Assembly: GCF_000002075.1 (NCBI RefSeq)
Contig: NW_004797332.1
Coordinates: 1,046,726-1,110,725 of the forward strand
Direction of reading: 5' to 3'
Origin: Aplysia californica
Taxonomy: Eukaryota; Mollusca; Gastropoda; Aplysiida; Aplysiidae
Length of the DNA stretch: 64,000 nt
Both the position numbers and the translations under genes were made by a program. Below the pieces are notes generated by a model that was given only the letters and a program-made list of their open reading frames with translations, was not told the origin of the DNA and ran no database searches. Positions 40,401 through 51,600 of the stretch are shown one piece after another (within the stretch, counting starts at the first letter, position 1; every line of letters begins with the position of its first letter).

Positions 40401-43400
40401 GCTCACCTCTCTAGCTTCAACAGCACAAGGTCTGCTTCGACTATGAAGGCACCCCAGAAATAGCAGGTCACAAGAGAGTGACAAACATACAAAAGAAGTA
40501 GAGGAAAATGACAATAGTAAGGATCAGGAAAGAAAAAGCAACAGTTCCCTGTTGTAGATCAGGCACAGTTATGAGCGCGACATGAGTCAGCCCATTTACA
40601 ATTCTACTATGCTTGAACGAGAAATGTCCCCCCTTTGGGAATGGCCTAAAGACACTACAGTCAGCGGCACTGCCCCGGGGGGTATTCTTAACCTTTTTAG
40701 CGTTGAAAAGTGTGACTTTTTGGTAAAGAGAGTGAAGAAATCAGTAATAATTCTGTGTGTAATTGGACAATCTACAAGCAACATTCATAAATCATACATC
40801 ATGTTCGTGGCAAAATACTCTATACAATTATGGGAACAGAACCATTTCAAATCTGATAACAAGGGGGGGAAAACTTGTTAGTAATATTAGTAAGACATAG
40901 ACTGTGACAAAACTGTACAAAGGGCAGTGTGTTGCTGCATTTTGCTAATACAGAGAAAACATGTTGTTATAAAACTGAATGTCAAATCCACAGAAGGAAA
41001 AATGCTTAATATTAAACCTGACAAAACTGGGCTTATGTCTCAATTTTCCATCCATTCTCAGAAACTTACATCTCATTTTAATAGGTTGAAATATCTATTT
41101 TCTCTAAATTGAAAAAATTAAAGACAAAGTAACCTTTCTGTAAACAAACAAGATATACTTACTCTCTCCCTCCGCGGAGGCTTGGGACCTTTGTGTATGA
41201 CATTCAGGCCATCTATCACCACGTCGAAGGGCCCATTCCTCTCCACAAAGTCCATGAAGTGCTTCAGCTCTTCGGGCGTAGACTTGTAGAAAATATTGCT
41301 GCCGACGATGACCTGGTCAGTGAAGGCTGACCGCAGCCCCGAGAATTCTTCATCGGTGACGTTCAGTCTATCCATCTGATGCCGACAGACGACACAATTA
41401 CCCCTGCAGAAAAGCAGGGTTGAGTTGATTTAAATAAGTTGATTTTTAAAATTTAAATCAACTGGATTTTAAAAATAAAAATCAGTGATTTAAATCCCTT
41501 TTTTAAAAATTTATTTTTATTCAGTTTTTACACATTTCAACATTCAGAATTCCTTTCCTTGGTTTCATAAAACAGATATAAGGTTTAGTAGACTAATATA
41601 ATCATGCTTAAAAGTCTGCTTTCCCCCCTGTCACTGTAAAATAATACAGTTCTGAATTTACTTTTTTTTTCATAATTGAAAACCAGGGTTGGGTTGATTT
41701 AAATCAGGTCGATTTAAATCAGTTGATTAAAAAAAATTTAAAACTCAGTGATTTAAATCACTTTGAAAAAAGATATTCTGTTTTTACATCTTTAAACATT
41801 CAGAATTCCTTTCCTTGGTTTTATAAAACAGATATAAGGTTTAGTAGACTAAAATTGCGTAAAAGTCTGCTTTCCCCCCTGTCACACTGTAAGTAGTAAA
41901 ATAATACAGTATTCAATTTACTTATTTTTCATAATTGAAATTAGCATTTTCTTTTTCTTTTTAGACAAACACAAGCGCGCGCACACACACACACACACTG
42001 TAATAAAATGCAAGTTTATCTATGCATAATTACCCCCCCTTCCTTTTAGACTTACATTTTCTTCATTTTTTTGTCTGTAGCCATAATTCACTGATATAGT
42101 AGATTAAGGCTTTCTAAAATTGCAGTTGCTTAAATTAATCATTAGTTAAAATAAAGACAATGCTTTTTGCACTAAAGAACATACTTTTAGCCACCAAAAA
42201 TCCCAAACTGTGTCGACATTTTTAAATTTAAAAAATCAAAAAAATCCATTTAAATTTAAAAAATCTGATTTAAATTTAAAAAATCGATTTAAAAAATTTT
42301 TATTTTAAAAATAAACAAAATCACCAACCCTGCAGAAAAGACACAGTCATGAATAACCGTTATTTTAGTAAAAGTTTCACGGCATTAGCAGCTTAATAAG
42401 GTCATATAAGTGTCAGAAATTTTGGAGTAACTAGAGTACCATGCAAAGAAAAGAAGGAGAAGTAAGGACGATAGATCATGTTGATAGGAAAGAAGGAGCA
42501 AACTATACAAGAACACCCGCCAACCATCCACCTGGATAGATAGAGATCAGAACAACAGCAAGGCTGGTAAGCAACTGACCACACATTAAATCTGGCTAAA
42601 TGAAGAATTTCACCTGGTTCATTCTTTTGTCGCAAAATTTCAAATAAAATTGCTTTACTCCATCATTCCCATATATTTCTTTAGACCTGCCGAGACAAAA
42701 AGACCATCCCCTCCACGGCTGTTCACGGGCAGTACTTTAAACCAACGGGTCAAGAGGTTAGCGCGGGGAATTTTACCCAACCGACAAATTTGTGATGAAA
42801 ATGTTATTGCGGCAATTTAAGGCTTTGTTTAACCTGCCACTAAGCCTGAGCTACAACACAAATTGTGCATTTAACAGCATTCTTTGAATAAGCATCATCT
42901 GACATATTTCTTAGAGCAATCGTGCAACTAATTAAGATAAAGAAATACGAGGTGACGCATAAAGAAAAGTGGATACATGATTAACATTGACAGAGGGTCA
43001 TGATTTATTTAATTAAATTTAAACATGATAGTTGCGGACGACGTTGACAATGTTAAGGTATTGGGTCAGAAATTGAATAAAGTTGCAAACTCACTTTGTT
43101 TCATCTTTGTGTCGTTCCCAAAAGCAAAGATATTGAGTCTAGAGTAGAGATTCACAGCTTTCTGCAATCTGGCCTTGGTTTCCCTAGTCCAGCTGTCACA
43201 TGTGACAACTCTTGATTAAAACATACCACTCTAGGATCGTGGGTATCACCCGTCAGGGTGTCAGCCCTTACAACCGTACAGTATACCTATCCCAACTAGA
43301 TTTGTAAAGAATTGAAACCGTAGGTCAGTTTGCGAAGTCATTCACGTTTAAATTTAAACAACACTGAACATGGAATCTGATTCGTCTATGTCATTTTAAA

Positions 43401-46400
43401 TAATATAAGAAAAATTCCAAGAAAAACGACACAAACTTAAAACTTGCACAGTATACCTATCCTAACTAGATTTGTAAAGAATTGAAACCGTAGGTCAGTT
43501 TACAAAGTTATTTAAGTTTAGATTCAAACAACACTGAAAATGGAATCCGATTTGGTAGAAACACGTCTAAGAGAACGTCTATGTCTTTTTTTTTTAAATC
43601 ACAGAAAAGCAACACAAAGTTGAAACTTGCACAACGTGTACAGTATACCTATCCCAACTAGATTTGTAAAAAGAATTGAAACGATTGGTTAGTTTTCAAA
43701 GCTATTTACGTTTGAATTAAAATAACACTGAAAATGGAATCTGATTCGGTAGAAACACGTCTTTGAGAAAGTATTTCAATAAAATCAAGATTGCGAATGG
43801 AGATCGACCAAAATTATACCGTCTTGTAGGGAGGAAAGCGAGCTTTAAAATGAGGGATCATGTAGTGATATCGCATCATTAGATCTGGAGATATCAGGGT
43901 GGGAAAGACACCATAATTTGGAGGAATTGCAATACACAGGCAGGTGGGGGCACGTCGCTGGCGTCATAGTAGTGAGCACGGCAGACCGCTGAGTTACTGA
44001 CCAACACATGGGTGGCACTGACCGCTGGCACGGAGCAACTAAAGGAGCTGTTTCCGGGCGAGTTGAACACCCGTGCCTCTGGTCTTGATTATATTAAAGT
44101 ACGGAACAGCATTATTAACAAAACAAAAAGAAAGGTATATTTAGAACTTGAAAAGGCAAACAGACAGACAGAAATAACAGATTTTGTGCATAGAAAAGAA
44201 GTAAAGCCACCTAGCTCGCAGTATAGAGTGGTGAAAAGAAGGCACCAGGGACTTCAAGAAACGAATCCTTCTACTTCGCGCAAAAGCATAGCACTCAGTT
44301 CAATCGAAAGCCTTACCCTTTATGGTGTATGTATCCATACGTTTCAGTCCACTTTCCTGGCTGATGGCTGAAAAGAGATAAATAGTAAGTCATATATACA
44401 GCTGTTGGAAAATCCGAACAAAAGAGAAACTGTAAAAGTGTCAAGATGGAGTAGAGCACTTCTTAAAAAAAAAAAGACTAGCAATACCAATTTCAGTATT
44501 TTGTCAGAATATAGCAACCGGAGGGAGGAGCAAGTGGGCAAGCTGAATTAAAGACACAACAATAAGTCCTGTAAAACCAAGGTTCCAGTTCAACAGTACT
44601 GTCCTGTTTTTTATTGTTGTCAAAGCCCAAAACTTTATTAGACACAAACTGGAGTGCTAACTTTTTCTAAACCCAATCAGGGACACCCAACATCAGAACA
44701 TGTAACAATGAACAAATTACATCAACTGGGACAGATTTTAGTACAGTGCATATTATATACAAAAAGGCTATCAAATTCCAGATTCCTTAACACATAACCA
44801 GGCCGTGCCTGGAAAAAAAAGCAAAGATCAATACAACTGAGCCAGAGAGTGAGCAGCTGCAATGACCATGTAGCCAGGTGTGCTAGTCACAATGAAGAAA
44901 CCTATCTATCACTAGCAAGTCAAAGATTTACCATATAAACACAAAGATATATATATATATATATATATATGGTAAGCCTTGAAACTTTGAAACACTCAAG
45001 GTACAAAACACAAAGCACCAGTGTGAACATATATTCCACAGCAAGCTGTTCAATTGTTCTCAGCCCAGAAAGATATTTCTTCAGGAGAGAGGGGAAAAAA
45101 AATGTTTCATACTTTTTGAAATTTTACCCAAGTTCCAAATTATGTATCTTTCCTGGTTTTCTTTTTTAAACATTTAAAATTTGAACTTCAACAAAATATT
45201 TCTGGACCAAATGCAACCAACACCATATATTAAGAAAGCAAGGCAAAAAATTCAAACTTTTCGGCTCAGTACAACTGAACAGAATAGCTGGACGACAGTA
45301 TGTACTTACCTGTGGAATGTCTCCACTATCTCATCCAACTGTTTTTTCGGTATCAAAAGTCCATGCTTTTTCATAAACTCCATTACTCTCGTAAGGCCTC
45401 TTTCATTTCCTACAGTCAGACTTGTGCCCACAATCTGAAATTTGCGATGCAAATTATCAAAATAAATCTCAGTAAATTATGGACTACATCAAGAGATCAG
45501 CAACATGAAACCACATAAATTAAATATCTAATGCTCTTTGTTAATAAAATCGAAATTCAGTTCATGAGGAACTAAAATTAATGAAACCCTGTCTACCACT
45601 GCACTTGACTGTTTAGTTTTAGTTTTAGTAGAGGTTTTACGGCGCTCGCAACTGCATAAGGTCATATGAGCGCCAGAAGATTAGAGGTGTTACAAGAGAG
45701 CAACAAACATAAAAAAAAGAAGAAGGGGAGATAAGGATGATAGATGTTCGATAGGAAAGAAGGAGCAAACCACACCAGAGCACCCGCCAACCACCCACTC
45801 ACTTGACTGTGTACACTTACTTCAGAGTAAAACACATCATAATAACTTACTAAAATAGACACATGATCAACTCCCTGTTACCTCTTCATGTCATGTATTC
45901 ACCAGTATTCAGACAACATTGAATTGACTAGAGACTAAAGGAAAATTCTTTGTCTCGTCTTACTACTCAAGTACAGTAGTACTAGCATTGTCTCCACCTC
46001 CTTGTAAAATCAAGTCAGCCATATGAGTTGGCCACCAGTTACACTAATAGAATAATAATAATAATAATAATGATAGCGTATCTGTCAGTGTCTGAAGATG
46101 ACAAATGCATCTGTAGAAGAAAGTATTTTTTAAACGAAATAGAAAAAATAAGGGTTAATGGTTAAGATGACTCTGTGGTGTTTTCTATGGCCAATGAGAC
46201 CGACCAATTCTGGAAGAGAAGAGTTGGAGTATGCCACATTTTGAACATTTAAAAGCTGGATTTCTATTTATGGATGTGTGCATAGATGGTGGGCTTTTCT
46301 CTTGTTTTCATCATTTCCAATTCGACAAGCCTCACATGACTTATTGCTTTCTCAGTGTGTCTGTCGAGAGCTGGGCTCATAATTCCTTGTGTGGAGGAAT

Positions 46401-47534
46401 AAAAAAAAAAAATTAATATTGAAGTCCTTCAAAGACATTTTCAGAGTGTCTCTTCTTTTGGTGCGCCCAAATTTATGCTTCCCTGACACTAGTCAGAGAC
46501 TAAAAGAGACAAATTGCTATTTTTAAAAATCTCCTTCCGGGTAAATAGTAATTAGGCTAAAACTTATACAAAGTTCAATGACCGACAAAAAAAACTTTCC
46601 CAACAGAGGACAACAAAAGTCCTGATTCCTCTTTCCTCCTACATAAGTGAAGTGCACAAGAAGATCTAATGACATAGAACAATGCTAATAATCTTACCTC
46701 TGCAGCTAGTGACTGCAGTTGAGTTGGTTCAGCAGCTTGCTCATATTCAGACAGAATGAGTTCACAAAGATCCATGTCATGATATCGAAGACTCGCCAAC
46801 AAAACATGGAATAACATGCCAGACCCAGGGTTGTGAGTCTCTCTACAAATTTCCAAAAGCTTTAGGCATTCCAGGTAGTGACTGCTGTAAGCCAGACCCT
46901 TGATGAGAACCTACACGTGAGAAAGGCACAAAAATTATAAACTAATTATAATATATGTTTAACTAAATTAAGGAAAGTAATGAAACAGAAAGGAACAAGT
47001 GACACCCCGCCCCCCTCCTACCAGAACGTAGTGCAAATAATGTCATCACACAAAACTATGGGTGAATGAATTGCCAAACACTGTGCTTAAACAGATGAAA
47101 CCTATCAACACAAAGTAGTTAATAAACTAAAACCATAACTTTCAAATATTATTAATATTTCGAGACACAGGTCTAACTTGAGCTGACCACTGACAAAATA
47201 AGACGGATAGTCCAGCCCCCCAAAACGGGACTTTATAACATCACATTTCTCAATCGAAAAAAAAAAGAAGAATAAAACATTAAAACCCTGCACAACGACC
47301 TATGATGTAAAAAGCCTCTCAAAACGAACAAAGCAAAAAAAAAATTATCATTCCTTCCACACTATATCACTGACAAACCTAAAACAATATTACACTCTTC
47401 ACAGACCTGCCACTCTATGAAACCTAAAAATCAGGATTGTAGAGGGGGAAAAATCAACGACAAATCACCCTAAGCATCTGCCCAGCTGACTAAAAATGTT
47501 CCTGAGGTGTCCATAAATATGCCCATGTATACGT

Positions 47535-47584
<50 letters not shown>

Positions 47585-48558
47585 TGCGTGTGCGTGTGTG
47601 TGTAGGTGTAGGTGCGCGCGCGCGCTCGATATTTCTTTAAAAACCTGAAGTATCACTCCCCCACACCAAGTAAGTCCCAAAAATACTTCAGCCCGTGTGC
47701 ATGAACTTTAGTTGACCCCGTCAAGGGACGGTCCCCGACACACGCGGAGCTCACGCGCCGGAGTCATGTCCTGTGATATGAACGCGCGACTGAAAAGGAT
47801 TTACTGACGGACGGGTCTTCATGACTGTCCCGACTAACCAGACCTCAAAGCTTTTTTTTTTTTTTAGTAACGTTTTACGGCGCTCACAGCTGCAAAAGAT
47901 CATAATCATATGAGTGCCAAGGGGTGGATGTCAGCATAGAAGTTCAAACGGGGAATCAGGCTTACCTACTCACCTTTCTTGCCTCAACAGCACAAAGTCT
48001 GTTTTGACTATCAAAGCACCCTGGAAATAGCAGTTCACAAGAGAGTGACAAAAATACAAAAGAAGTAGAGGAAAAACGACGATAGTAAGGAATAGGAAAG
48101 AAAAAGCAGCAGTTCCCCGTATGCAGTTCAGACGCAGTATGAGCACGACATTGAAAATGAAACGGTGAAATGGCATGGGTTTAACGCCCCTATCAACACT
48201 ATTAGGTCATTTAAGAGGTAGTTTAAAGTCCGTCTCCGAAAGGACTGAGCCAAGTGGGAAATTCGTGCAAAGTGCCTTTCCCAAGGACACAACGTCGGAC
48301 CGAGCTGAGACTCAAACCCCCGAACCCGCAATCTCACGATTACGAGTCCGAAGGCTACCGGCCCCACGGAGCACGACATTGATAAATCAGCCCATTTACA
48401 ATCGTACTGTGCATAAGAACATGTATCCCTCCTTTGGGAAAGGCCTAAAGACATTTCAGTCAGTAGCACTGCCCTGGGGAAAAATCGGAATCAACAGCAA
48501 AACACCGATGTGACTGCCAAGCTGACATAACATTTTTTCTAAGGGTGTCCATATGTCC

Positions 48559-48616
<58 letters not shown>

Positions 48617-51600
48617 TGTGTGAGTGTGTGTGAGTGTGTGTGTGTGTTTTAAAATATCCTGACGCATCACAAGGCCAAGCACTCCTAGTACAAGTATCTA
48701 ACTTCCCCCCCAAACCAACAAGTCAGGAAAAAACATTTCAACCAGTGAGCATGAACTGAAGTTGACCCCGTCAACAGACGGTCCCCCCAGACACGCGCGG
48801 AACTCGCACGCCGAAGTCATTCATGTCACGTGATGCGAACCAGAGGTTTGAAACAGTTTTATGGACGGGCCCAACAAACTGCGCATTCACACCAAACACT
48901 CGGACGAGCGACAATCGATCTAGATATCTAGTTCTACCCTAACGACAACAGCCGACCCACCAAATGTACCAATAAATCTCGTATCCCTCATACTCATATA
49001 TATTTATATAAGCGTTCAGACCAAAGCAACGACAACGACCGAGTGTTAGAACGACCGAGCGTTAGAACGACCGAGTGTTAGTCCGGTCGGCGCAGTTAGT
49101 TGCAAAAGGATAAGGGCTTGTGTGTCCATTGGGACAGAAACCAACCGACCCGATTCCGTCCGTCTCTCGGAAAGTCGGTTTAAATGGAGCACCGATTTTT
49201 CCCCTAAGAAATCAGTGAAAATTACGTATGGCTGTGTCAACTCAACAGACATGACACTACACGCCCCGACAAAAGACGTGTTGGTTGGAACTTGGAAAGC
49301 TTGCTGCATTTTAGCCGCGCGGGTGGCGACTCATCAGACATCCACCCCGCCACAGCGAAAACAAACTTATAATTTTGAATTTGGATTAAAAATCTGTCAT
49401 ATTCATGATCAGCGCCTCACAATTAGCAAACTCTATGCGAAACCATATGGTTTAAATGCATTATAACAATTTTACCAATTTGACTTTAAAACCCATACAT
49501 TTCATTTCTTTTTTCCGCCCTGGGTTCATGTGACCTCTATAGGCCTGAAGTCCGCCACGACACAGTCTAGCGTACACATCCAGGGAAAAAGTAGACCTAC
49601 AGACTAGACGTGTCTTTTCCGAACTGTGTGGACACACAAGATGGAAACGACCGGACCGATTTTCCTCCTCCCAACAAAAATCTGCTCATGTCCGTCCCAA
49701 TGGACATGAAGCCTAAGAACGACAGTCGCTCTTCAGAGTGTTTGATGTGAACGCGTGGTTTCTAGAACTTAGACGAGGCTTGTTTTGAAAGTAACGGCAG
49801 AACTACAAATATTATCGATTATTTGTATATGTTGCAGTTGTAACAGTTATCAGGCTATCATTGAAGAATTCTGAGTGCAGGCAAAAATCAAACACAACTT
49901 GGGGCGAGTCAACTACTAATTCCGGCATTGATATGTCGAAAAATAATGCTCCAAGTTCCTACTGACAAAAAGTTCAATGGGTGCTTCCTGCGATAGAGAA
50001 GAAGGCAGAGTAAGTCAGGTCTTTTTTTAACCCGGCGCAACAGCAAACTGGAACAAAAAATTGGGATACAATCGGAATCGGGATGTTTGAGATGGGGCCA
50101 AAAATTGAGATATCCCGATTAAATCCGAATGAGCACTACACCAACTTGCATAGCCTACACACTTTTTCTTAAAAAGCAGTCTTTAGTTTAAGTAAGAGTT
50201 TAACTGCACTTGCAACACAATTACCAATTAGGTCATATAATATATAACTGTTGAAACTTGTTGTTACTTGATAGAAACGTGTACATTTAAAGAAATGAAG
50301 AGAGCAGAGATGGATGTATGATAAGAAAGAAGGAGCAAACAACACCAGACCACCTGCCAACCATCCGCTAAGCAGCCTTTAATTTATAAACTGTACATGT
50401 GTCAAGACGTGGTGGAATCAGGCGCGTGTTAATTTTTGGGCATATATGGGATTATTGGTACCATCTTACAGCCTGTTCATTTTCCTTCCTTTTGGTGAGA
50501 AAATATTCATCTACGTTGAATAGAAGTCGAAATATTTGTGATTGAAGGACATCAGGGCTGCCTTGTTTCAGAGGTAAAATTAGCTGCCAACATTTGGTAA
50601 ATTCTGAGAGTCCTTGGAAACTAAAAATTTATATTTTTTGTGCCTTTTAAGTTTAATCAACTCATTTCAGTAAAATTACACCTAAAAAAAAAGGTTTTAA
50701 ATTGACATAAAAGGTGTTGAGCCAAAAAAAAGGGAAACTACAAAAAAATTGCCCATCGGCCCCCCAAAAATGGCGATTTCTTTGATTTCATTATTTTGAC
50801 GTCATGACGAGCATCTGGTTTCACCACGATGCCTCACATATAAAAATATAAATAATACAAACCATGTTATACTGCCAGCCCCTCTATACTCTCTATACCA
50901 CCAACTTTATACCCGTCCCAAGGTTGGCGGTATAACAAGGTTTAACTGTAAAGTCAAAAATGGACAATTTAAAAGGTCATTTGCACAAACCAACCTCAAT
51001 AGTGGCAGCATCCAGCAGATCTGTTGCTGACATGAAATCGTCATAATACTTCTTCAACTCTTGATCCTGGTTTACATTTTCACCTGATGTCGCCCCTAAT
51101 AAAGCAATAAAGTAAGGCACAACAACTCTGTTCGGACAATCGTCTTTTCCCTCTAAATAATTCATCAATGAGCGCCCTAATTCAACATTGCGATCTGCGT
51201 ACAGGGTTTGCATACACAAGGCTTCCCACGGTCCTTTCACATTGGAGGAGATGAGTGCTGCCACTTCATCCCAGTCGGCAATACTCCAGTCTCCCGAGTC
51301 TTTTTTGCTAATCAAGTCCCTGAAGAGAGCTTGGCCTTCCGTTCTGTCTCGTCTCATTATCCTATTATTCAAACTGAATACAGAGGTCTTTGGACTCCGT
51401 CGCCATTCACTTTCCCTTTCATTCAGGTCGGAACTCATAAAACGCTTGCAATGAATAGTCGCACGGTGAACACTGTCATTGATACTGATACAAAAGAAAT
51501 GTGTCCTAGTTCCCAGGGGTCTGTGCTGTTGACAGCCAAAGGAACCTGTTCCAAACTGTATTCTGCTCTGGCTTGTGAAGCTAAGAAGTCTACTCATTGA

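Noticed and set aside
45662-45862. Small hydrophobic protein (VWFAPSFLSN type) seen at several places
   Set aside because: The same peptide recurs wherever SINE-3 is present (2.3, 45.7, 50.2, 58 kb); it is repeat-derived.
49046-49466. Overlapping frames of 87 and 114 codons on opposite strands
   Set aside because: Both lie within a GC-rich TIR element and show no domain.
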